From Oscillospiraceae bacterium (GTDB lineage: Bacteria; Bacillota; Clostridia; Oscillospirales; CAG-272): a stretch of 34,145 nt of DNA. Shown here in pieces: positions 1-10,472 of the stretch. The stretch spans positions 1 to 34,145 of the forward strand of contig SVQV01000012.1 in assembly GCA_015065175.1 (NCBI GenBank), read 5' to 3'. The notes below the pieces were generated by a model. That model worked only from the letters and a program-made list of their open reading frames with translations, was not told the origin of the DNA and searched no databases. Position numbers and translations under genes: made by a program. Each line of letters begins with the position of its first letter. The first letter of the stretch is position 1.

Positions 1-1
1 G

Positions 2-1141
2 CTGCTTGACCTCTCCGACTCACAGCGCGGATATGACGGAGCATACTGTGATGTTGCGCCAAGAGTATTCACAAAGCCGGGGGCAAATACGGCTTGGGCT
101 GATGCGGGAATAATAGTCACTCACCGACTGTACCTTACATATAACGATATAGATATTGTCGCCCGTCAGTATGACTCTATGGAAAAATATATGAAGCATC
201 TTGAAAATTACGGTCTTGAGGGTCCTAACATAGCCTACGGCGACTGGCTCAACTATGAAATAACCGACAAACGATATATTGCCGTCTGCTATTACAAGCA
301 CGACGCGGATATAATGGCGCAATTCTCCGAGCTTCTCGGCAAAACGGACAGGTGTGAATACTACCGTGAGTTATCCGACAGAATAAAGGCGCATTTTGCA
401 GACAACTATATAGAAAAAGGACGTCTCACACAAACTACACAGACCTCATACCTGCTTGCGCTTGCTTTCGGTATGCTTGACGAAGATGCGCAAGAAGAAA
501 CAAAGGCTTTGCTTCGTGAAAAGATAGAGAGTAATGACTATACGCTTTCTACAGGCTTCGTCGGCACAGGACTCTTGAATCAGACGCTTGCAAAATTCGG
601 TATGAATGACCTGTCATATTCTCTGCTCCTGCAGACGAAGGACCCGTCATGGCTGTACAGCGTGCGACAGGGCGCAACTACGGTTTGGGAGAGGTGGAAC
701 TCATACACTCACGAAAAGGGCTTTGGCAATGTAGGAATGAATTCCTTCAATCACTATTCTTACGGCGCTGTTGCGGAGTGGATAATGGCTTATGCTCTGG
801 GAATACGTCCCGATGAGAATGCGCCGGGATACAAGCATTTTATCCTGTCGCCCGAGCCTGATACCCGTGAATTTATCCCCGAAGGACAGAAGCGCATCTG
901 TAAAATGAGCGGTTGGTACGACTCGCCTGTCGGAAAGATAGAAAGCGCATGGGAAAACACGGACGGCAATATCGTATACCGCTTCACAATTCCCGAGGGC
1001 ACAGCGGCAACCGTCACATTACCTTTAAAAAACAAGACTCTGCGCATAAACGGCATTGATTTCAAGCCGAGCGAGCTTGGCAAGGTCGAAAACGGCAAAA
1101 TAACATTCGAGCTTGGCGCAGGCGCATACACCGTTTTCTGA
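2..1141 (+). CDS. alpha-L-rhamnosidase, GH78 family, C-terminal part (5' end outside window)
   Basis: The reading frame is open from base 2, so this is the C-terminal ~380 residues of a larger enzyme; the first internal ATG at 179 is not the start. Family knowledge: GH78 enzymes cleave terminal alpha-L-rhamnose from plant or bacterial glycans. Seen directly: an (alpha/alpha)6-barrel stretch with QRGYDGAYCDVAP followed by NTAWADAGIIV, then GATTVWERWNSY, whose Glu lies in the position of the second catalytic acid of GH78, and MNSFNHYSYGAVAEW, a hallmark of the family. The last ~100 residues are beta-rich, as expected of the C-terminal beta-sandwich. Any signal peptide would lie outside the window, so location cannot be judged. 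A strong hairpin follows the stop. Confidence 0.9.
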   Translation: MLDLSDSQRGYDGAYCDVAPRVFTKPGANTAWADAGIIVTHRLYLTYNDIDIVARQYDSMEKYMKHLENYGLEGPNIAYGDWLNYEITDKRYIAVCYYKHDADIMAQFSELLGKTDRCEYYRELSDRIKAHFADNYIEKGRLTQTTQTSYLLALAFGMLDEDAQEETKALLREKIESNDYTLSTGFVGTGLLNQTLAKFGMNDLSYSLLLQTKDPSWLYSVRQGATTVWERWNSYTHEKGFGNVGMNSFNHYSYGAVAEWIMAYALGIRPDENAPGYKHFILSPEPDTREFIPEGQKRICKMSGWYDSPVGKIESAWENTDGNIVYRFTIPEGTAATVTLPLKNKTLRINGIDFKPSELGKVENGKITFELGAGAYTVF

Positions 1142-1158
1142 AAACAAAAACAAATGTA

Positions 1159-1200
1159 AAAAGAGATGCTACGTAAAATAACATCTCTTTTGTTTTATTT
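1159..1200 (+). terminator. Rho-independent terminator after the GH78 gene
   Basis: A 10-bp stem, AAAAGAGATG at 1159-1168 with CATCTCTTTT at 1182-1191, is followed by a T-rich tract. It sits 18 bases after the GH78 stop. The A-rich left side could also let it serve the convergent gene ending at 1264. Confidence 0.8.
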
Positions 1201-1263
1201 TGTTTTGTTAAGAATTGCAGTTCAATTAAAAGCCAATATCAAACTTTATCTCTTACATAAAAA

Positions 1264-3207
1264 TTATTCAATAACAAGCACCAAGGGATACATAGGCTCT
1301 GCCGTTGCGGAAATACTGTAGAGGCTGTCGCCGAGAGGTGTAAACTCGGTGTCGGCATAGCTTCCGTCGGGCAGTAGGCGAAGTATGCGCTTCGGCGCTT
1401 TTTCAAGATACAAAACAGGATCTTCCTCGGGGTCGAAGCCGATAACGAGAAGCATGGCAAGCAGGCGTCCGTCCGAGAGATAGCCTGCGCGCAGGCAAAG
1501 CTCGTTGTCGCCTTCCGCATATATGGGAAGCGCGTTCGCGCGCTTCAAGAGCGAAATAAGCTGAGACTTTCGGCTCTCGCACAGGAAGGAAAAGCCCTCT
1601 GCATAGAAGAAATTCGATTTCGGGTCGCCCGCAAAAACGAAGGTGTATTTTCCGTCATCACGGCAGAGAGCCGTAACCGCGGGAGAAAGGATTTCTATAT
1701 CCACTCCGTTCTTTCTGTAGGAATATGAGAGCGCTTCGGTTTTCGGGCTTGTCACTGTCAGGCGGCGCGCGTTTTTCTGCGCCGTTCCCGTTTCGGCAAG
1801 CGTGCCGTCAAAGCTCTCGCCTATCGGGAATTTATCCTCAAAGCTCGAAACTTCAACACCGACAGAGTCGCCGTAGCCACGGGAAACAAGGTCGGATGCC
1901 GCCTCGGCGGTAGCAAAGACAGAGCCACCCTCAAGCATTTCCTTTATCTCGTTTTCGGTCATGTCCGACACAATATTGCTTTCTATAAAGGTAGCCGGCG
2001 CGGGCTTGTCGGTAAAGTAGAAGGGTATCCCGAGTCTTTCAAGCGCATAGCTCACCCAGAAATTCGAATGGTATTCGTAGATGCTTCTCGGAAAATAGAC
2101 ATGATTTTCCTGTATGAGAAAGCGTGAAGCCGCACCGACGAAGCGGATGCCCTCTGTAATACGGGCAAGCTCGTCATAGAAGGATGCGTGGCGCGCAAGT
2201 ATATCACGGAAAGCCACACCGCTTTTCGGCTCATAGCTGCGAAGGCGAGTTATCCAGTGCTTTGCGCCTCTGAGTCCTTCAAGAATTGAGTATGTATAAT
2301 GCGCATGAAGATAGCGCGCATTTTTTGAATATCTGTTAAAGGGTACAGTGTCGGTCTCGGCAAGCACGAAGTCGATGCCGTATTTACGGCACTTCGCGCC
2401 GCTTACCGCCGCGCGTCTCATAGTATCCGAAAACTGACGTGTAGAAATCGGCGAGTATGTTCCGTTCGGCACACGGACGACCGTGGGATTGCCCTTGCCC
2501 GCAAATATGGGATTGGTAAGAGTTACGGTGTCGCACTCGTCTCCAGACGTGCAGTTTACACCCTGTATTTTGGGGTCTACCGCATCGATTTCCGCGCGGA
2601 TAGCCTTGACGGCTTCGACAAGACCCTCTCTCTGAAGCCATTCAAAAGAGGCGGTCAGCGGGTCATCTGCTCTCGGATGCGCCTTTATATACTCGACTAA
2701 CTGCTCACGTGTCATATTCGTTTTGTTGCGCTCGTTGAATGCCGCCATATGCAAGGGGCAGGCGCAGCCCTCATGGGGGCGCATCATCACACGGAAGTCA
2801 TCGTCCAACATAATTACACTCGGATGCTCGGACGCAATTCTGCCTATAGCCGAAGCGAGATAGGAAACAGTCCTCTTATCCATAGGACAGTAGGAGTTTA
2901 CCGTAACACCGTCCGAAAAGCCCACCATTCTCTGGAAGGGTGCGGGAGTAAGCGCGCCGCCGTGTCCGAGCGAGGACTGAACAAGCACGCCCGAGGGCAC
3001 ACCCTCTGCGGCAAGCGCATCGCGGTAACGCGCGTAGATGCGCGAAAAGCCCTCCGCCTTGTCAATGACGGGATCCCCTTCGGGTACAAGAGTCATCACA
3101 AACATGGGACAGCTTGTTATCCTTCTTTTATACTGGTCGATAAGATCAGCGACCCTCTCGTCAAAATGGTCATCCGCAAGAGGCATGATCGAATATACGT
3201 GTTCCAT
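1264..3207 (-). CDS. Uncharacterised 647-residue protein, possible TIM-barrel glycoside hydrolase
   Basis: I do not recognise a named family with confidence. The start is placed at 3207 because GGAGGAAAATTTT precedes that ATG; the 14 residues upstream in frame lack a ribosome site. No signal peptide or membrane segment is visible, so it is probably cytoplasmic. The first ~370 residues alternate hydrophobic strands with acidic tips (for example SVIMLDDDFR and DFVLAETDTVP), as in a TIM barrel. A patch HEGCACPLHMAAFNER has two Cys and two His. Residues ~430-480 (EMLEGGSVFATAEAASDLVSRGY) resemble the GATase-like accessory domain of GH42 beta-galactosidases, and the C-terminus is beta-rich. Its neighbours are GH78 and GH2 enzymes, so a role in glycan breakdown is an inference from shape and context. 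Confidence 0.75.
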   Translation of the reverse strand: MEHVYSIMPLADDHFDERVADLIDQYKRRITSCPMFVMTLVPEGDPVIDKAEGFSRIYARYRDALAAEGVPSGVLVQSSLGHGGALTPAPFQRMVGFSDGVTVNSYCPMDKRTVSYLASAIGRIASEHPSVIMLDDDFRVMMRPHEGCACPLHMAAFNERNKTNMTREQLVEYIKAHPRADDPLTASFEWLQREGLVEAVKAIRAEIDAVDPKIQGVNCTSGDECDTVTLTNPIFAGKGNPTVVRVPNGTYSPISTRQFSDTMRRAAVSGAKCRKYGIDFVLAETDTVPFNRYSKNARYLHAHYTYSILEGLRGAKHWITRLRSYEPKSGVAFRDILARHASFYDELARITEGIRFVGAASRFLIQENHVYFPRSIYEYHSNFWVSYALERLGIPFYFTDKPAPATFIESNIVSDMTENEIKEMLEGGSVFATAEAASDLVSRGYGDSVGVEVSSFEDKFPIGESFDGTLAETGTAQKNARRLTVTSPKTEALSYSYRKNGVDIEILSPAVTALCRDDGKYTFVFAGDPKSNFFYAEGFSFLCESRKSQLISLLKRANALPIYAEGDNELCLRAGYLSDGRLLAMLLVIGFDPEEDPVLYLEKAPKRILRLLPDGSYADTEFTPLGDSLYSISATAEPMYPLVLVIE

Positions 3208-3316
3208 AAAATTTTCCTCCGAAAATTTAACACAGAATACAAAATGCATTTCAAAGAATTTTTATCCGTCTGAAAATATCCCTGATTCCGCATTCTGTAT
3301 TATGAATTCTGCATTA

Positions 3317-3345
3317 ATTATAGCATTGTATAATTCTTATGTCAA
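3317..3345 (-). promoter_or_regulatory. SigA-type promoter for the 647-residue protein gene
   Basis: On the minus strand TTGACA (3340-3345) is followed after exactly 17 bases by TATAAT (3317-3322): both boxes match the vegetative consensus perfectly. The leader to the start codon at 3207 is about 100 bases and holds the short AT-rich repeated words ATTCTG/GAATTC. Confidence 0.85.
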
Positions 3346-3350
3346 CAAGG

Positions 3351-3400
3351 AGAAAAGCGAAAAAGTTTCGTAAGCGGTTACGAGCCTCTTTCGCTTTCTT
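3351..3400. terminator. Long hairpin, probable terminator for the gene ending at 3425
   Basis: An outer stem pairs 3351-3365 with 3386-3400 (12 of 15 positions), enclosing a second perfect stem CGTAA-GCGG-TTACG at 3369-3382. It lies between the end of the 193-residue gene (3425, minus strand) and the promoter at 3317-3345. The U-tract is weak, so termination is likely but not certain. Confidence 0.5.
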
Positions 3401-3424
3401 TATTCAATTCTTTTAGCCTATTAC

Positions 3425-4006
3425 TTATAACGCCTCAACAAATTCCTCAAAACGTTTTAATGCATTTATAACCGTCTTATTCGACTTGTTTCCCAAGTGT
3501 TCTTTTTTTCCTCCATAATCATATATACTCACAATGGTTGAAATTTCTGATGTCAGCATTTCCCACGAAAGATGTTCCTCTCTCAAAACGAAATCTATCG
3601 CTTTTATGTAAGCATAAACTGTGCTTGGTTTTCCGTCGTTGGTTTCGGTTTTATATCCTGCATTTATCAGATATGCCTCATACGATCTCGAAACATTTCC
3701 AACACCTTCGGTTTTTGAACCCTTTTTTGGTAGGCGGCGATTAAATATAGAGGAGAACACGCTTTTAGTATTAACACTTTTAGTATTAACATAAGTAGAT
3801 TCGACAGGTTTTTTTGTGATTTCCGTCATTGCTTTGTATACTTCTTGCTTCAAGTCGCCTTCAGCGACAAGTATTCCCAGCCGAAAAGAATCAGGGATAA
3901 CAAACCGTTTTTCTGCTCCGTCTTTTTGAAAGCGAACGGTAAGATAATTACCTTCTTTTTTTATTACTTCTCCGACTCCAAACAACTTGTGTTTAACTGT
4001 CTGCAT
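3425..4006 (-). CDS. Hypothetical protein (193 aa)
   Basis: The start at 4006 is chosen because AAAGGAG lies just upstream; the 19 residues before it in frame lack a ribosome site. Residues 1-45 (HKLFGVGEVIKKEGNYLTVRF) form a small beta-barrel-like module similar in pattern to the KOW/Tudor-like C-terminal domain of UvrD/PcrA-type helicases (DUF3553-like, inference). The C-terminal ~85 residues (SYEAYLINAGYKTETNDGKP and following) are helical and end in a patch VINALKRFEEFV; this shape recalls small DNA-binding SAM-like domains, but I cannot name it. Between them a 15-base duplication encodes NTKSVNTKSV. It has its own perfect consensus promoter, so it is expected to be well expressed. The function is unknown. 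Confidence 0.75.
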   Translation of the reverse strand: MQTVKHKLFGVGEVIKKEGNYLTVRFQKDGAEKRFVIPDSFRLGILVAEGDLKQEVYKAMTEITKKPVESTYVNTKSVNTKSVFSSIFNRRLPKKGSKTEGVGNVSRSYEAYLINAGYKTETNDGKPSTVYAYIKAIDFVLREEHLSWEMLTSEISTIVSIYDYGGKKEHLGNKSNKTVINALKRFEEFVEAL

Positions 4007-4048
4007 TTTTTCTCCTTTGGCTTCAAACAAAGTTTTGTTTTTTCTTTT

Positions 4049-4077
4049 ATTATAACATTTCAATTATATAATGTCAA
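4049..4077 (-). promoter_or_regulatory. SigA-type promoter for the 193-residue hypothetical gene
   Basis: Minus-strand TTGACA (4072-4077), a 17-base spacer and TATAAT (4049-4054) match the vegetative consensus exactly. A near copy of the flanking words (TATAAT and TTGACA, but only 13 bases apart) lies at about 4107-4135. Confidence 0.85.
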
Positions 4078-4209
4078 TAAAATAGAAGCGTAAAGTTTTA
4101 TGCGTATATTATAACATTGTATGTGATGTCAATAAAACGAAAACAAAAATTTTCGTAAAGCTCAGGCATCGTGGTTGACATTAAGTTGAAAAACATCATG
4201 AAAATGTAA

Positions 4210-7071
<2,862 letters not shown>

Positions 7072-7077
7072 TTAAAT

Positions 7078-8160
7078 TCAAAATTCAAACTCTCTTATTG
7101 CCGATTTCATTGACTCTACGGCTGCGCCGAATGCGGCGGATATATCCGAATCGACGGTTATTTCGACCTTTTCCTCTTTTAAAAGCGAAAGTGCGCTTTC
7201 GGTAAAGCTGTCGAGCTTGACGGCTTTTCCGGTCAGCACAAGCCTTTGAGGCTTGAAAAGCGTGTACACGTTATATATTGCGCACGAAAGATGCGCGCCC
7301 GCCTCTGAAAGCTCTTTTTCATATTTTTCGGGTGATGCGAAAAGCTCGGTTTCCTTCCTTTCACGAACTGCGCAAACAGCGGAAAGCGTTCCGCACTGCT
7401 CGAGCGTTAAGCCCTTTTTCCCTGTGCCGTCAAGCGCCAATGTATGCCCAAGCTCAAATCTCTCGGTGCCGTCAAGCACACGTCCGTCAAGCAGGACCGC
7501 CATACCTATTGCGTTATCTATTCGGAGAAGGACACAGCTCTCGCACCGACGGCGGTGCATCTCCCCGAGAAGCATACATTTCGGGTCGTGTCCGAGATAG
7601 GTGGGAAGCGCAAATGCTTTTTCAAAATGCTCCTTTATATTATAATCTCGCCAGCCTTCGATTCCCGTGAAGCGAGTGCATACGCCCTTTCGTCCGTTCA
7701 CACTTCCCTGAACGGCTATCCCAAGACTGAAAACACGGATCTCGCCTTGCTTGCACCAATCGAGCGCCCTCCGACAGAGAGACTCTGCCTGCTCTATCAG
7801 CTCCGCCTGTGTCTGCGCGCAAAAATCCTCTTCAAATTTTTTTATTACACAAGAGTCTAAAGCGACTATTTCACAGCAAAGGCCCGAGCGGTTGATATCA
7901 ATGCCTATGCTTGCTATCCCTTCGGACGCCGCCTTCAGATAACAGCTCGCGCGTCCCGCTCCGCCCGTTTCCTTTCTTTTTTCCCGAACATATCCCTTTT
8001 CTATAAGGTAAGCGACGTTCGAGGAGACCGTTCCCCAGCTGAAGCCCGTCTCGTGTTCTATTTCCCGCCGAGTGCTTTGCCCTCGCTCCAATACGAAGGC
8101 AAAAATGTCGGCAAGCGTCTTTTTCTTCAATATATCCTGCGTAATATATTTTTTTGCCAT
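7078..8160 (-). CDS. ROK-family transcriptional regulator
   Basis: A 360-residue repressor-type ROK protein. Residues ~10-60 form a MarR-like winged helix (STRREIEHETGFSWGTVSSNVAYLIEKGYV); the rest is the actin-like ROK fold (IGIDINRSGLCCEIVAL). The usual zinc-binding CxCGxxGCxE loop of ROK proteins is degenerate: after ELGHTLAL only single cysteines (EQCGTLSAVCAV) remain. Catalytic sugar-kinase activity is therefore unlikely and the regulator role is favoured. It is the first gene of a two-gene unit with the GH2 beta-galactosidase, and its promoter carries a long palindrome that would suit auto-repression. The inducer is unknown; a galactoside product is a reasonable guess from the neighbour. 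Confidence 0.9.
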   Translation of the reverse strand: MAKKYITQDILKKKTLADIFAFVLERGQSTRREIEHETGFSWGTVSSNVAYLIEKGYVREKRKETGGAGRASCYLKAASEGIASIGIDINRSGLCCEIVALDSCVIKKFEEDFCAQTQAELIEQAESLCRRALDWCKQGEIRVFSLGIAVQGSVNGRKGVCTRFTGIEGWRDYNIKEHFEKAFALPTYLGHDPKCMLLGEMHRRRCESCVLLRIDNAIGMAVLLDGRVLDGTERFELGHTLALDGTGKKGLTLEQCGTLSAVCAVRERKETELFASPEKYEKELSEAGAHLSCAIYNVYTLFKPQRLVLTGKAVKLDSFTESALSLLKEEKVEITVDSDISAAFGAAVESMKSAIREFEF

Positions 8161-8199
8161 AAAAACTACTCTTCCCTTTGGCTTTTTATTCTATATGGT

Positions 8200-8224
8200 A
8201 ATTATATCAAATCTTGATATAATT
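8200..8224. promoter_or_regulatory. Palindromic operator over the ROK promoter
   Basis: A perfect inverted repeat with 11-bp arms and a 3-base centre (AATTATATCAA - ATC - TTGATATAATT) spans the -10 box, the whole spacer and the first base of the -35 box. A protein bound here would block RNA polymerase, so it is the natural operator for the ROK protein encoded immediately downstream (inference). Confidence 0.7.
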
Positions 8225-8229
8225 GTCAA
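8201..8229 (-). promoter_or_regulatory. SigA-type promoter of the ROK/beta-galactosidase unit
   Basis: Minus-strand TTGACA (8224-8229), 17-base spacer, TATAAT (8201-8206): a perfect vegetative consensus about 40 bases upstream of the ROK start codon. Confidence 0.88.
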
Positions 8230-8333
8230 CAGGTAAATTTGGTTTTACGGAAGGATTTGAGAATGCACTTGATATGTTCTGAAACCGAGCGCAACGCACA
8301 AAAAAGCCCTTGCCAATTTGTAAAATATGCATA

Positions 8334-8362
8334 TTGACAGAGCCGTTTTGCTGTGATACAAT
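8334..8362 (+). promoter_or_regulatory. SigA-type promoter of the LacI-type regulator
   Basis: TTGACA (8334-8339), a 17-base spacer and TACAAT (8357-8362) lie 47 bases upstream of the regulator start. This promoter is divergent from the ROK promoter, with ~105 bases between the two -35 boxes. Confidence 0.85.
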
Positions 8363-8409
8363 TCAATTGAAGCAACGGAGAAAAATAAGAGCGGGAGGGG
8401 GACGGAAAT

Positions 8410-9402
8410 ATGGCAGGAAAGGTAAGCAGAGCCGATATTGCAAAAAACCTCGGCTTGAGCTTAGCTACTGTAAAAAGGGCGCTCGGAAATTACGTAGGCG
8501 TGGATATGGACACCAAGCAGCGAGTGCTTTGTGAGGCTGAGCGGTTGGGTTATAAATTCAGCGTTTTAAAAGCCGACGTCGCTGTAATAATGCCGTGTGT
8601 TCCCTCGTATTTCTGGAGCGAATTAAGGAATTATCTGGAGCTTTTCACAAAAAAAGAAAGGCTATGCAGTCGCTTTTTCTTTTTTCATGATATAGGAAAT
8701 GAGTCGGATGCGCTTTGTTGTCTGGAGCGCGCCATAGAGAGCAGAGCGACTGTTTTCATCTGCGCCCTGCCCGATACGCAGAGCCTTCGTGAAAAAATCG
8801 AGCAGATCAAAGAAAAGATAAAGATAATATTTATAGAAGAATTCAACTTTATGAATGTTGAAGGCTGTTATTACATAGGCGAAGACCCCTATGAGGAAGG
8901 GTATACGCTTGCAAAGCGCTATCTTTCAATGTATAACGACAGAAAAAGATTTTTGGTGTACGGCAGTAAGACGAGCCAAAAGGAGACAAGGCTGGACGGC
9001 TTTCTTGCGGCACTCAGAGAGCAGGGCATGACCGCTGTACAGAGCGAGGTGCCTATTAGTATAAACACCAAGACAAGAGCGGCTATATGGGCGCGTGAGA
9101 TAAAAAAGCATATGCAGGAGACGGACTGTATTTTTTACGCCTCGGGAATGGTAAATCTCCTGGCGGATGCGCTTGCCAAGCTTGACGGCGGTGCCGATAT
9201 TCACATAATAGGCTTTGACAACGACGAGAGAGCCTCGTTCGACAATGTTATGCTCGCCTCACTTCAGAATTTGCAAAAGCAGGCGGAGACTGCGGCAAGG
9301 ACGGCGGGCAATTATATAAGAGACGGCAGCTTTCCAACTGAGAGATGCTTCTTTGTAAAGGATAAAATAATACAAAAAAACCGTGCGCAGAGCGAAAGCT
9401 GA
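8410..9402 (+). CDS. LacI-family transcriptional regulator
   Basis: A 330-residue protein with an N-terminal LacI-type helix-turn-helix (residues ~5-50: SRADIAKNLGLSLATVKRAL, then TKQRVLCEAERLGYK) and a periplasmic-binding-protein-like sugar domain. The hinge-helix region is less canonical than in LacI/PurR, and the recognition helix reads SLATVKRAL rather than the usual VSxxTVSRxL, so its target site may be atypical. A GGGAGGGGG ribosome site lies 8 bases before the ATG. It precedes the two GH20-like genes by 68 bases in the same direction and probably controls them (inference from position). Confidence 0.88.
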   Translation: MAGKVSRADIAKNLGLSLATVKRALGNYVGVDMDTKQRVLCEAERLGYKFSVLKADVAVIMPCVPSYFWSELRNYLELFTKKERLCSRFFFFHDIGNESDALCCLERAIESRATVFICALPDTQSLREKIEQIKEKIKIIFIEEFNFMNVEGCYYIGEDPYEEGYTLAKRYLSMYNDRKRFLVYGSKTSQKETRLDGFLAALREQGMTAVQSEVPISINTKTRAAIWAREIKKHMQETDCIFYASGMVNLLADALAKLDGGADIHIIGFDNDERASFDNVMLASLQNLQKQAETAARTAGNYIRDGSFPTERCFFVKDKIIQKNRAQSES

Positions 9403-9470
9403 GGCTTTAAAGAAAGGATTTTGCTAACTTTAATTTACAATTTATATAATTTCTGAAAGGATAAGAAAAA

Positions 9471-10445
9471 ATGAAAGAAAATGAAATGATTTGGTCTGCA
9501 CTTTTGCATCTCGGCACTAATATGTGGCGCGACAAGTATGCGCCCGGAGAGCCGGATGATATTCACAATTTCCCTGACAGCGGGGTGTTCTGGTGCGATG
9601 AGTTGAGGTTTGACCTTGACGTATTTCACAAAATAACCGAAAAGATGCCCGAAATGGGGTTAAATACTATTATTATAGATGTGGGTGACGGCGTGCGATA
9701 TGACAGCCACCCCGAGATAGGTGTAATAGGCGCATTGACACCCGACGAGCTTCGGGACGAGGTGCGACGTTTACGCGCGCTCGGACTTGAGCCCGTTCCG
9801 AAGTTGAATTTCTCGGCGGGACATGACGCCTGGCTCGGTCAGTATGAAAGAATGCTTGCGACCGATATATATCGCCGTGTTGTGGGAGACCTTATCCACG
9901 AGATATGCGAGATATTCGAAAAGCCCAAGTATATACATCTCGGTATGGATGAGGAGCTGCCGCACAATCAGAGTGCTTACGGCTTTATGGCAGTACGCGC
10001 CGCGCCTCTTTGGTTAGAGGACTTCAACTGTATGCTTGCCGCGTGCGAAAAGGAAAACGCGCGTCCGTGGATATGGGCGGACTATTTCTACGAGCACAAG
10101 GAGCTGTTCGCTACAAAAATTCCGAAAACGGTCATACTGTCTAATCCCTTCTATCGCCTTTTGAGCGGTCCTAATGGAGAAAGCGGTGAGCTGGCATACC
10201 GTTACCGCGCATTTTTTGAAATGGCTGAGCTTGGCTTCGATCAGATTCCCGCAACGACGACCTGGAACAATACACTGAATACCAGACAGGTAATGAGAGC
10301 CTTGACAGACAAAGAGCTGCCTAATATAATCGGCTGGATGTCGGCTCCCTGGATGAATACTACAGAGGTAAATTATTACGATATTCTTGGAGACATTGCC
10401 CGAGTGGGCTATGCCAAAAAGGAATTCGGTGATAGATTTAGGTGA
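9471..10445 (+). CDS. GH20-like TIM-barrel glycoside hydrolase, paralogue A
   Basis: A 324-residue protein without signal peptide or membrane segment, so cytoplasmic. It shows the core of a GH20-type barrel: PDELRDEVRRLRALGLEPVP, then KYIHLGMDEE with the adjacent Asp-Glu pair (D150-E151) that in GH20 beta-N-acetylhexosaminidases supports substrate-assisted catalysis, followed by ARPWIWADY. It is shorter than usual GH20 enzymes and lacks their N-terminal domain, so the exact substrate is open; a beta-hexosaminide is the best guess. A GAAAGGA site precedes the start. The next gene, 27 bases downstream, is a close paralogue (about 78% identical by hand alignment). Confidence 0.75.
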   Translation: MKENEMIWSALLHLGTNMWRDKYAPGEPDDIHNFPDSGVFWCDELRFDLDVFHKITEKMPEMGLNTIIIDVGDGVRYDSHPEIGVIGALTPDELRDEVRRLRALGLEPVPKLNFSAGHDAWLGQYERMLATDIYRRVVGDLIHEICEIFEKPKYIHLGMDEELPHNQSAYGFMAVRAAPLWLEDFNCMLAACEKENARPWIWADYFYEHKELFATKIPKTVILSNPFYRLLSGPNGESGELAYRYRAFFEMAELGFDQIPATTTWNNTLNTRQVMRALTDKELPNIIGWMSAPWMNTTEVNYYDILGDIARVGYAKKEFGDRFR

Positions 10446-10472
10446 TTATCGAAAGAAAAAGGAGAATTTCTT

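Noticed and set aside
2749-3273. 174-residue plus-strand frame inside the 647-residue protein gene
   Set aside because: It overlaps a gene with a perfect promoter and ribosome site; the translation resembles no protein.
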